A stretch of DNA of 64,000 bases from Pomphorhynchus laevis (Eukaryota; Acanthocephala; Palaeacanthocephala; Echinorhynchida; Pomphorhynchidae). Made by a program: the position numbers and the translations under genes. The stretch covers positions 94,425-158,424 of the forward strand of contig WNNJ02001194.1 in assembly GCA_012934845.2 (NCBI GenBank), written 5' to 3'. A model generated the notes under the pieces. The model had not been told where the DNA came from. It ran no database searches and worked only from the letters and a program-made list of their open reading frames with translations. Positions 54,183 through 64,000 of the stretch are shown in pieces (within the stretch, counting starts at the first letter, position 1; each line of letters opens with the position of its first letter).

Positions 54183-57100
54183 ATGGCGTCAAAATCCAAA
54201 TTTTTTAAAGAGAGTTCTGAATCGTCATCTGATGAACAGTCAATCAACGAAGAAAAGCCTCACAGGGCACCCACATTCAGGTATGATGTCTAAATATAAA
54301 TAACACATTTTTATATTCTCATTACGCTTATATGGTATAATATATTAGCTGCTCGTTGACGGATTGCAAAAACAAACCATCTGCGATCAGCCAACAAAGT
54401 TTCTCATGTGTATTTTTTCATTGAAAAATACAGTTCACCTCTTGATACTGATCACGCTGATGTATCTTAACTGTTAACGTCTTATTTCAGGGTCTTTCTT
54501 CAGTTGGTTGTGTTTAGAACACTTAACAGCCAAACCAATGCTAATACATTCTAAGTTCATAAACCGATGATACAAGGCATTATTAAATACAAGGCGTTAG
54601 CTAATGAGCTCTTTTGCCTGATCAAAAAAATTACAAATTAATTCAGTAAATTGTCAGCATCAAGATCATCGAAGAAGCAGCGACGACTTCCTCAGGCAAC
54701 ACATTCCACAAGTTGAGCGCGCGATGTGACAGTCGAAAGTTGACAGGCAATTGAGAATGGTGTCTCTTATACAGCGATTTCGAGTGACCGCGTAATGTCC
54801 TACTTCTCAATCCAAGGATTTTAGCGGGGAAACCATCAAGTTTGCTTACAATCGCTCTAAGGCAGGACAAGTCTAGTAAGACAAATGTGTCACGAATCGA
54901 GCTTATCCCTAGCACACGCAGCCGCATGCGGTAGGAAAATCCAGCCCTAAAGCATATCCTTGAACTTCTCTTCAGTACCGTCTCATAGTCGAGCAATTCT
55001 CGCTTAATGGTAGGAAAGCATGCAGGGATGCTGTAATCCATATGAGTGCAGACTACTGAAGAAAATAAGATACCAAGCATTAGAGATGACAGTTTGATAA
55101 ATGTATTTTTGATGTAGTACAATGCCTTAGTTGCTTTTATCCTTGCAATTATTTCTTACTAAAGGATAACTGATTGTTTCCATTAGAATTAAATTTTTAA
55201 ATTTCTAGAAGGTCAACGTGACTAAAATCACTTATTTGACAAAATCACAAGTTGCATAATTTCTCTTTCTAAAAATAAAAATAATAATTTTAAAAATATA
55301 AAAAATATTACATATTAATATTAACAAATTAAAAATTAATTCATTTTATATTATTTTAAAAATAAATAAAATTTTTATTGAAAGCTAGAAAAACATAATT
55401 GAAAAGCTGTTTTAAATTGATATTTCAATAATTTAAAATAATTATTTAAATTAATTAAAATATTATTTCAATAATATTAAATTGCGGATATTAATTTGTT
55501 ATCATGCAACGGGAACTATAAACATGATATAAATATAAGATTACTAATTCATTAATTGATTTAATCAGTTCATTAATTGTTTCGTCAAGTTACCCGTATG
55601 AATCGTTGTTTTTAATAAATCTGTCATTATCTGATATTTTCTTAGATCTATTCGTTCACATATAATCCAGCACACCTGATAATTGTTAGCATTTAAGTTT
55701 AGAAAATTTTAAAATTTCTGAAACATTTTTTGAGTGAAACATTTTTTTTGTAATCCTGATGATGATAGCAGGAGCTATCGAAATATAGAATTTTAATCAA
55801 ATAAAGGATATTTTCTTCTTCGTTCCTATAATAATATATATTTGAAATGGAAGGAGATTGTGGATTTAGTGTTTATTATTAAAATTTCTATTCATTAACT
55901 CTACGAATTAATGATTTAACAAAATCACGATTAAAACTCCTGTACAAAAAATACAATTCAGTTACCAATGCCATTATATTTTATTGAAATTCAATATTTT
56001 AACGCTTAATATATAAGCGTTAAAATATACGCGTTCACTGTATTTCGCCTTTTTCTTGATTTATTGCTTGTAAACACTGAGGCTAGGACACCACAAGCAT
56101 ACGATTGAGCGTGTATATTAAAGATGGTGACATCTAGAAACGCCTGCTCAGATCGATTTATCTGAAGTCTGGAACATACGACAGAGGTGCATGTCTCAAC
56201 GTGCCATCTGTCGCTCGTAGTCGTCCGAGCCTCGAAATCAAATCTAGCTAGGGAATCAGTGAGCTCAGGTGAAACCTCAACCCCGTGACAAATGGTTGTA
56301 AGCTCCTGCATGAGCAAGTCACGTACGATATTGTGCCGGATTAAAGGCAACCCTCGTTTGCAGAAAAGGGCATGACTAATATTTACGCTATCTCCACATA
56401 CGCATACACTCTTACTCAAATCGGTAGGCCTCCAACCGTCCGAGCGCAGACTTCATCCATAAATTCATTGCGACTGAGGTGAAAAAGTTCGCTCCTTACT
56501 GGTAAGACGCTAAACCACCAAGATGCGCCATCCTTGGAGTCATAAGAGATTATTTGAATTGTGACAAGATATGACCAGATGGATCCCCTTGTGTGAAGCC
56601 CTCATGCGAATATAATAATACAATAATTTATTTAACGTGGCAAATGCGTGCAAAATGCACGCTTACATGACCACTAACAAACAAAAAAAAAGAACATCAA
56701 AGGTCACAGGTAATTAGTTAATTGTTGAAATAAAATTGGATTTGGCGTTTGAAGTACGGCATAGATGTTGATTGGCGGATATGAATAGGCAGTTGATTCC
56801 ACAAGAGAGGAGCAGCCATAACGAAGGAGCGGAAGCCAAAAGAGGTAGAGTAGATTGGAACGTAAAAGAAGGGAATTACGGAATGCAGAGCACAATACAC
56901 AGTACGAGAATTGTCGAGAAAAGGAAGGTTGAGAAATGAAGGGGTATGAGAAGTTATAAGGCGAAAAGCAATGATAAGAAGACGAATTTGAACACGACAA
57001 TAAATGGTAGGCCAATCAAGAGAAACAAGATAGTGGGATGTATGATCAAAACGACGAAGACGGAGGAGAACTCGGACGGCAGCGTTGATGATGCGTTGTA

Positions 57101-60100
57101 AAGGAAGAAGAGTGGATTTAGGTGAGTTGGAAAATAGACTTAGACAGTAATCAAGTCTTGAGAAAAGAAGAGAAGATATGAGAGTCATACAAGAAGAGAA
57201 ATCGATCAATCTACGAACTTGACGGAGATTGCGGAGTATCAAGGTAGATAAGCGTACTTTATCACTAACGAAAGGTTTAAGTGAAAGTCGGTTGTCGAAA
57301 TGAAAGCCTAGGAAAACGAGATTATCAATGATAGGAAGAATTGTAGAATTTAGTGATACGGAAGGAGGTTCTACGCCGAAGCTTCGAGATAGGATCTACA
57401 TAATTTTGGATTTATTTGGATTCAGAGATAGGCGAAGCGAAGAAAGATGATTGGAAATTGAGACAAGACAGCTGGGAACAGAAACACTAAGATCATGAAT
57501 ACGATAAACAGGTGCGTGAGCATAGATGAGAATGTCATCAGCATATTGCATAACATGGAAGTTAAATTTATGAGAAATCGAAGACAAGTCACCGAGAAGA
57601 AGAGAGAAAAGCATAGGGCCTAATACGGAGTCTTGTGGAAACTGGTCGGAATGGCTGAAGGATGGGAGAGAGAAGAGTTATGGACTATATGTACTATAAC
57701 CGCCAAGGGTAAGCTGAACCGGTGATGCATATAGATTACTAAGCACAATCGACAAAGCAGGTGCTATATATCTCATATTGGCGAGTTCGTCTTTTCGATT
57801 AACCACGTTAAAAGCTTTGGACGCATCCACAACAAGGACGCAATAGTCAGAGTTCACTTCGAAACATTTGCGCAAAGAATGTGTTGCGTATTCGATCTTG
57901 CTCCTCTGCGGTGCTGCCAATTGTTAAAATCCTTACACATCTTGGAAATATTCCTGGATTAATCTAATATCGCCTTGGAGATGATGCGCCTTGCAACGTC
58001 ACTAACGCTAATCGGTCGGAAGCCACCAGTATTTTTTCAAGAGCCATCAAATACTTGTCGTAAACGTCTTAATACAGATAGAACGAATAAGCTTGGATGC
58101 TAATTTGACAACAAATTCAGCAAGGGCTTTGGACAACGTCTTCGCGTGTTCTCCGAATCCTGTCTGCATGTGTCGCCACATTGAGGCGTCAAAACTTGAA
58201 GGGCCAGCTGAACCCTTCGTTATTTTGCTTGCTCCGGCTATTAAATCGTTATCAATAATTGCAAATCTAGTGTGGTGATGTCGACAGGATGCGGTATTGA
58301 CTCATTTAGCAGTATCTCTCCTGCTGACTGGATCGCCTCATGATGGAGAGACATTAAGACTTCCTTAACTGGCATGCCGTCAATTGAAGAGTCATGCTTA
58401 AGGGTACGGGCAAAAACATCTACTTCCAGAACAGCTGTTGCTGAACGTAACTTACCATTGGTCTTGCGGTATTGTTTTAACCAGTCCTACTGTCCAGAGT
58501 GAACATTACGATTTAGCTGCTGTTGCAATTAGCAAACCTCGTCGAAACGTTCAGAGAATTTGGCCTGATTTTATAGAGCGAGTCGTCGTACCAGGGATCT
58601 TCGTATGCCTGATATCCTTCACGGGCTAAAAGATTACAGAACGCATTTCGAGAAAACCACAGCGGTTTTTAGCGCATTTCGGAAGCCTGTGTCTCCTGCA
58701 CCACGGACCTGTAAAATGTTGCGATCATTTCAACAATGGTGTTGCTGGCTGTACGTCGAGGAAGTACGATAAGATTAGGTCTCCATTGTACGACTGCTTG
58801 ATAGTAATTGGCCTCACTGTTGACTAAGACTATCATATTGTGCGCGACAAACCCGTCGGCCTGGTCCCCTGCCAAATATTCGGAGTCCTGATAAAGACAG
58901 TAAGACAAGAGGTGACCGGATCATTGTCTATCGATGAAGAATCCACGATGGTGCGTCTACGAGCGCAGTCAGGAGCGGCACATGTAGTACATAGATAGTT
59001 TCCTTGCGCACATCTGCATCCCCTGCACTTAGCGTTGGGACCGTTGCAGGCATATCATTTGATAGCGGAAGACGGCTTGTCACGACAAATTGTGGATAGG
59101 CTAATTGCTTGTAGCTGCGTACGTCAACTGTACTTGCTGGGTTATAATAGTAATAATAGTAAAAATAATACTAAAGGCGGCTACGTGCGCTTTCAGGCGG
59201 CTTCGTGTGCTCTAATGCGACTGGTTATTGTGGTGATATTATAGTAAAGATAATAATAAAGGGCGCTCTCAGACGGCTTTGTGTGCTCTCGTGCGGTGTG
59301 TAATTTTATATTGTACGTTATTATTATAAGTTAATTATAACTCTTTTCTTGAGAAAAAAGTAACTTTTTCTCGCTTAATATAATTATATTTTTAAGCTGA
59401 AAAAAGTAGGGTTTAATATTTTAGCCCAACTTGTATTGGGTTTTAACCCAATACAAGTTGGGTTACTCGCACATGTGTAAATATACTAAAATAACGAAAA
59501 TATACTAAAATAACATTTTTCTATTTTGAATTGACTAAATCATTAGAAATTTGGAATTGGAAGATCAAGTGTCAAAATTATAGATGTTCCTTTTCCAAAA
59601 TGATTTGTTTATTTCATTCAATGATTTATTTTTAAATTTCGCTAACTTTTATTATATTTTTTGGTAATTTGTTTGTTGTATTCAAACTTTCAATATAATA
59701 GTTTTACACTGGCAATTTCAGAGATAAATTTAAAAACATTCCACAAAAGTTTTGAATGAAACAATTTCTCTCTGAAATTATATGTTTAAAACCATCATAT
59801 TGACAGTTTATTGAGTATCGGCGATGGTGTCAACGTCGACCGAACTGTTATATATAACCGTTTGTTAATTAGCGATATTTGTTTCTTTTAAATAAGAATA
59901 TTACTCAACATCATTAATGCATTTACATCTGTAGCTGCGGTATTTTATATACAGTGACATGGTATATGTGAAGTGATCAGGATCCTGTATTTTTTAATTT
60001 TTATTTTTTAATTGAAGCCAGTTTCAATCGTCAATTATATTAAATGTATGTATTCAATGTAACCTTATTTCGATTATATTCTCATGATTATGCATGTAAT

Positions 60101-61940
60101 CCTCAGCAATTTTATTATGAACAACGTCGTTACTTGCATCTAATTATAAATTTTAAACTAATTGCATATTGAATGTTCGATATTAAATAGAAGTAAAAGG
60201 TGTTCCAATGGGTGGTAATAGTAGCCCAATTATAGCTGACTTGTTTTTAAGCTTTATAGAATATGAATTTGTTCATAACTGTGTAAAAACTAAATCTAAA
60301 CAATATAAATATATGAAATATATGTTTCGATACATTGATGATATATGTGTATTTAATTCTAATAATTTTTATTCAATTAGTGAGCACATTTATCCAGAAA
60401 GCCTTATTCTTAACAAAACCAATATTAATGATAAAGAAGGTGTATATCTAGATATGAACATTAAATTAACATTAACTAAAACTACTATTAATTTATATAA
60501 TAAAGATGACATATTTAAATTTACAAGAAACATATTTTTGCATGAGCATTCATGCATACCATATAATATAAAATATAATACATTAAATAATGAAATTTTA
60601 AGAATTGCAACAATATGTAAAGATATTGGCTTTCTTCAAAATCATTTAAATAATTTAATAGATACATATTTTAAACTAGGTTACTATAAAAATAACATCA
60701 AGCAGAAAATAGTAAAATATATAAATCAACACAATAATATAAAGAATAAATTTAAACTCTTAAGTGGCAAATTTTTATGGATGGACAATAAATAATATAC
60801 TTTGCATTAGAATAAGATACTAGATAGTTATTTCAGAGGAAATACATCATTAGCATGTATTTGACCCCGCTGCTATGTTGGGTAGATGAGTTAGGGGCCG
60901 AAACCTGATAGTATATCAGTTCCTCCTGATGACCTCTTATTCTTATTCTGATACAACGTCTGTTATTTATTAGTCAATTCATCAATTTGACTTTTATTTT
61001 AAATTTCATTTTTTTTAACTTGATTTGAATTGTAGAAAATCTAAAAACAATTATTAATTTTATTATTTAATTATTAAATTTTGATTTAGCATTATTATGT
61101 TTTGTTTATTTTATAATTATATTAAATACGTAGACTCAGTTAGCTGATTTAATTTATCAAACACAAAATCGATTAATAAAATTTTTTTTAATTTATTTAG
61201 ATAAATGTTTTTTATTTAATCGATAAAAGCAATTAGATATAATTTGACTGGCGATGATATTTTATATAATATATATACATATAAATTATTTTTACTGCTA
61301 TTATTTGCACTCTTTCAGGCCATATTAACTAATAGCCTAGTAATATCAGCCTTGTTGTTTGTGACATATCATTTAATATTGCCAAATATTTGTTTGCACA
61401 GAGCTCGAAAGATTTTTGATGACGATGACTCTGATACAGAACAGAAGCGATTAGTTCGAACAGAAAAAGATAAACGGTGAGTTTCATTTAATTTGAAGTT
61501 TCTTTTAATTATTTTTTGTTTAATACTTAAAATTATAGAGTTTTTACGTTTTTTAGATTTTTACGCTCAAAATTGGCTTTTTTTTCTTACATCGTCATGC
61601 CAAGGATTATGTATGGAAATTTACTTTAATGTAAATGTCTTTTTTTATCACAGTTGCAATAGCTTTTTTGTACCCTTTTACTAATTATTCCTATTATTGC
61701 TACCGTGCCGATTTTTTATTTACTAAATAAAAAGTACTTTGAAGCTATATTTTATTTTAAAGTAAATATTTTTAAAATTATTTTATTTATATTTTATTTA
61801 TAGATATAAAAGTAATTTTGATTATATCTTTATTTTCGGCATTTTTGATTTTTACTTTTTAAGATACGGAGAACTGAAAGCAATTATTCGCACAATTGCT
61901 AATGCCAAGAAAATAAACGACTTTAGACGTGTTTTTGACG
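54183..61940 (+). CDS. EIF3C: eIF3c (translation initiation factor 3 subunit C), first three coding exons
   Basis: eIF3c is a core subunit of the factor that brings mRNA and initiator tRNA to the 40S ribosome. Exon 1, 54183-54280, codes MASKSKFFKESSESSSDEQS...HRAPTF with donor GTATGA. Exon 2, 61402-61476, follows acceptor TTTGCACAG and codes ARKIFDDDDSDTEQKRLVRT, EKDKR, matching the family's DEEDTKRVVRSAKDKR; donor GTGAGT. Exon 3, 61864-61940, after TTTTTAAG, codes YGELKAIIRTIANAKKINDF, RRVFD, matching FEELTxxIxTIRNAMKIxD; donor GTGAGT at 61941. All three junctions keep phase (2, 2, 1). The acidic, serine-rich start is typical. The remaining exons lie beyond the window; none is seen up to 64000. 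Intron 1 is 7.1 kb because retroelements fill it. Confidence 0.92.
54281..54642 (+). other. Start of eIF3c intron 1
   Basis: AT-rich intron sequence with no recognised element before the LINE fragment at 54643. Confidence 0.6.
54643..55122 (-). pseudogene. LINE C-terminal fragment in eIF3c intron 1
   Basis: 159 open codons on the minus strand: YSIPACFPTIKRELLDYETV, RSSRICFRAGFSYRMRLRVL, LRGHSKSLYKRHHSQLP and FRLSHRALNLWNVLPEEVVA. This is the part after the catalytic core of a CR1/Jockey-type ORF2. No active site. Confidence 0.75.
55123..56005. other. AT-rich intron stretch with a hammerhead-like hairpin
   Basis: At 55756-55783, CTGATGA-T-GATAGC-AGGA-GCTATC-GAAA forms a 6-bp helix between the two boxes of a hammerhead core. 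The next arms do not pair well. No gene. Confidence 0.5.
56006..59050 (-). mobile_element. Retroelement with reverse transcriptase and nuclease-like C-terminus, split by a LINE
   Basis: Minus strand, from 59050: a cysteine-rich part (CRGCRCAQGNYLCTTC), WRPNLIVLPRRTASN, a GGFRPISV block and CVLVVDASKAFNVVNRKDEL (57678-57920); after the inserted LINE-A, DGASWWFSVLPVRSE, SVCVCGDSVNISHALFC and RHNIVRDLLMQE, RFDFEA and AFLDVTIFN (56006-56550). The last part has the pattern C.CG...HA..C...RHN..RD and D...FxDV, typical of a widespread animal retroelement family with a PD-(D/E)XK-like end. I do not know its formal name. Broken in several places. Confidence 0.65.
56615..57665 (-). mobile_element. LINE-A copy, 5'-truncated, nested in the retroelement
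   Basis: From the tail (TTATTATTATATTC at 56612-56630) through the stem-loop GCGTGCATTTTGCACGC to the reverse transcriptase (MQYADDILIYAHAPVYRIHD near 57500). Frames of 174 and 72 codons remain open. The two parts of the older element lie on either side, so LINE-A inserted into it. Confidence 0.88.
59051..60184. other. Intron stretch with GC-rich short repeats and a palindrome
   Basis: GGCGGCTACGTGCGCTTTCA-like segments recur loosely at 59170-59300. A perfect hairpin, CCCAACTTGTATTGGGTT with its complement around TT, lies at 59426-59463. The rest is AT-rich and codes nothing I know. Confidence 0.6.
60185..60795 (+). pseudogene. Penelope-like reverse transcriptase, C-terminal half
   Basis: One open frame of about 200 codons: GVPMGGNSSPIIADLFLSFI, YMFRYIDDICVFNSNNFYSI (catalytic YIDD near 60335), IYPESLILNKTNINDKEGVY, LDMNIKLTL, then IPYNIKYNTLNNEILRIATI and a stop. 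The order matches reverse transcriptases of Penelope-like elements from the catalytic block on. No GIY-YIG nuclease follows. The N-terminal half is missing here. Confidence 0.75.
60809..60945 (+). ncRNA. Structured 3' region of the Penelope-like element
   Basis: AGAATAAGA pairs with TCTTATTCT across the whole region; GAGGAA pairs with TTCCTC; between them are three hairpins (AAATACAT/ATGTATTT, ACCCC/GGGG, CTGATA/TATCAG). GAAAC and CTGATGA, the hammerhead boxes, lie on two of the junction strands in the same relative order as in the satellite motif. Function unknown. Confidence 0.45.
60960..61401. other. End of eIF3c intron 1, AT-rich
   Basis: Holds a minus-strand copy (about 61081-61151) of the dispersed repeat seen at 4.5, 30.5 and 63.9 kb (TACGTAGACTCAGTTAGCTG). 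A pyrimidine tract leads to the exon 2 acceptor. Confidence 0.55.
61477..61863 (+). other. eIF3c intron 2, 387 bp
   Basis: GTGAGTTTCATTT at the donor and TTTTTACTTTTTAAG at the acceptor. No repeat element recognised inside. Confidence 0.85.
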
Positions 61941-62692
61941 GTGAGTACTTATTTTGTTAAGTCATTATATCAATAAACATTTACAATTAATAAATACGTA
62001 TGGTATGTTAAGTTGGTATTTAACATACCAATTTACATTTAATAAAGACGTTTTCAATTTGCAGAACAAATCAGTTAAAATGATTTAAAGCGATTTTCAT
62101 TTGCTAACAATTTATCAGTAATTTATTATTATTTCTTAATAATAAATTATTAAAAATTTATGAATATTTGTTTAATTTAATAAAAATAATAAAAAAATAT
62201 TTATTAATAATTTATTAATTAATATATCAGTAATATATTATTTATTAATAATAAATTAATAAATATTTATTATTAATAAATTAATGATTTGGTAATTTTT
62301 GTATGTGATTTTCATTTTATAATTATTTAATTAATTATTAATTAAATAATTATTTGATAATTATTCAATTATCTAATTTAACTTATTTTTATAAGTAAAA
62401 TTAGAATTTTAACAATTTTAAAAGCACTTTGCGTGCTTTTTAGGTACTGCGTTGGCAGTACCTTACGTCAACGATTGTTTTCAAATAAAGTTTGTTCGTA
62501 CACCGTTAATGTAATTTCTATTATGTTAAAATCACCTGTTGATAAAATTATAAGCAAAAATGTGTTTCAGATTTCAATTTCAAATTTTAATTTTAAGCTA
62601 AAACTGTCGAAACTTTATTAAACAGATTTATACTTAAATGATAATTTCTTTTGTATCTATCTTATGGTATTCTTTTTAATACCATCATTTTC
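61941..62692 (+). other. eIF3c intron 3, first part, with twin hairpins
   Basis: Begins GTGAGTACTT. Very AT-rich. Two adjacent perfect hairpins lie at 62419-62440 (AAAAGCAC/GTGCTTTT) and 62443-62462 (GGTACTGC/GCAGTACC). Confidence 0.6.
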
Positions 62693-62750
62693 CTTCTTTA
62701 TTTGATTCTGCTCTAATAATTCTTTATCAATAATGGATCATTATCAACTA
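62693..62750. mobile_element. Half copy of the TTATTGGAGC-type MITE with flank
   Basis: TTCTTTATTTGATTCTGCTC and the following TAATAATTCTTTATCAATAA match the right end and the right flank of the MITE at 63097-63264, so element end and flank were duplicated together. Confidence 0.7.
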
Positions 62751-63096
62751 TTTAAAATTTTCAATAATATTAATGATATAATTTATTCTACAGATGAATT
62801 TATATTAAAAGTTGATTTATAATTGAATAATATATTAATATAATAATATATTAATAATATTTATTAAAGAATGTTTATTAATATTCTATATCTAATATAA
62901 TTGAAAACTGACAGCTATCCTTTATTTTTTTCAACACAAATATCTTCATTTAAAGAACAAATGTGAACTTCTACAGTTTATTTGATTATCTTCTTTACTC
63001 AATTTCGTTTTACAATTTTAAATCTTTTGAATCTTTACAACTTCATTAATTATATGAAAAAATGAAATTTGTTATCTGCCATCAATCATGAAAATA

Positions 63097-63264
63097 TTAT
63101 TGGAGCTGGATCAAAATAAAGTAGGGAAATTTTATCTCAAATATTTCTATAGCATCCGTTAGCATCTTCATAATATGAATATGTAATTTTCTGAAGATGC
63201 TAACAGAGGTTAGCTAAATATTTGAAATAAAATTTTCTTTCTTTATTTGATTTTGCTCCAATAA
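63097..63264. mobile_element. TTATTGGAGC-type MITE, short copy
   Basis: Perfect end match TTATTGGAGC / GCTCCAATAA and arms of about 70 bp; lacks the 59-bp internal tandem of the copy at 6-309. Lies in eIF3c intron 3. Confidence 0.85.
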
Positions 63265-64000
63265 TTCTTTATCAATAATGGATCATTATCAACTACTTTA
63301 AAAAATGGAAATATTTGTTTTTCCTTGTTATTTTAAATATTTTTTATTTCCAAAAAAGCATTTATCATTTGTTATTTCCTTCCATCACGCAAATATTTCT
63401 TATTAAATACTGGATATGGTGAAGAAAAAAATTAATTTATTTAAATATCGAATTTTCGATGGTCATATTTTATTTAAATATCGAATGTTCCATTACTGAT
63501 ATTGCAACTCTTTGTATATCCAGCATATAAAAGCCTTCTTTTTGTTGGTTTCATATATATTACCCTCGCGTGATCACTTTAATCCTGATAGTAGCACAGT
63601 ATACTACAAATTAGCATTGCTAGAACTGGTCAGCAACAGACAGATGTGGTATGCATATCAAATATGTACTATTTCAAGTATGAAATAGTACATATATTAT
63701 AGTATATAATAATATTTTAGTATAATAATATTATATTATAGTATTCCTTTCATCACATTAAGGACAAACATTTATATTACCTTCCATACTATATGAGCAT
63801 CATGCTAATAAAGTACTGCGTCTTGAAGTATGAAAATATTCTTTATATATAAAGCATACCTATACTTTATATAAGCACACATTTTCATAAACTTTACATA
63901 CCTTTACTTTATATAAGTCAGATCAGCTAACTGACTCAGTATTTTATATTATTTATCAATTAAAAATAATGCTAAATAAAATTCAAATAATTAAATAATT
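63265..64000. other. AT-rich end of window, hairpin and dispersed repeat
   Basis: A 15-bp perfect hairpin (ATATGTACTATTTCA and its complement around AGTA) lies at 63662-63695. From 63920 on, the dispersed repeat GATCAGCTAACTGACTCAGT begins and is cut by the window end. No eIF3c exon seen. Confidence 0.55.

Noticed and set aside
58669-58908. Independent host gene on the minus strand
   Set aside because: The block WRPNLIVLPRRTASN matches the N-terminal part of the retroelement that continues at 57678-57920.
62433-62621. Fourth eIF3c exon
   Set aside because: The frame has no similarity to eIF3c after the third exon and lacks a good acceptor.

Overview
The window is animal nuclear DNA, AT-rich and crowded with transposable elements, most likely from an invertebrate. 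Evidence for this is the presence of spliced animal genes (a Maelstrom homologue, the 5' exons of eIF3c), an R-SNARE gene, polyadenylation signals, LINEs, Penelope-like fragments, an LTR element, MITEs and satellite DNA. The standard genetic code fits every gene. I cannot name the species from sequence alone.

Layout. 0-26 kb is a mosaic of non-LTR retrotransposon copies on both strands. I call the main families LINE-A (best copy 19.1-23.5 kb, ORF2 intact, 969 codons), LINE-A' (a sister subfamily with a related 3' end) and LINE-B (best copy 5.7-8.3 kb). A satellite of about 390 bp (4.8-9.8 kb) is split by the LINE-B copy. 26.6-29.7 kb is a two-exon maelstrom gene whose intron holds a foldback element, a Penelope-like fragment, an AT microsatellite and a stray satellite piece. 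30-38 kb holds a large foldback element, a 13-bp minisatellite and decayed retroelements. 38.7-42.0 kb is one young Ty3/gypsy-type LTR insertion with identical 98-bp ends. 42-45.6 kb is again LINE mosaic. 46.1-46.7 kb is a synaptobrevin-like gene on the minus strand. 46.9-49.2 kb is a 199-bp AT-rich satellite in a two-monomer higher-order pattern, split by a LINE. 49.3-52.1 kb is a LINE-B copy that carries a piece of host chaperonin CCT5 coding sequence. From 54.2 kb to the end lie the first three coding exons of eIF3c, with a 7.1-kb first intron packed with nested retroelements.

The most unusual signal is an RNA-like motif in the satellite and in related repeats at 5.5 kb and 45.1-45.6 kb. 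It carries all three junction strands of a hammerhead ribozyme (GAAA, CUGANGA, GUC) flanked by three helices whose sequences differ between families but stay paired. The strands occur in an order that ordinary hammerheads do not use, so one copy could supply the catalytic strand to another copy. Canonical-order hammerhead-like cores also occur in the arms of the foldback element and in other repeats.

How it fits together: Maelstrom is a piRNA-pathway protein that helps silence transposons in animal germ cells, and here it sits inside a dense bed of them. eIF3c and the SNARE are housekeeping and membrane-fusion genes with no evident link to the repeats.
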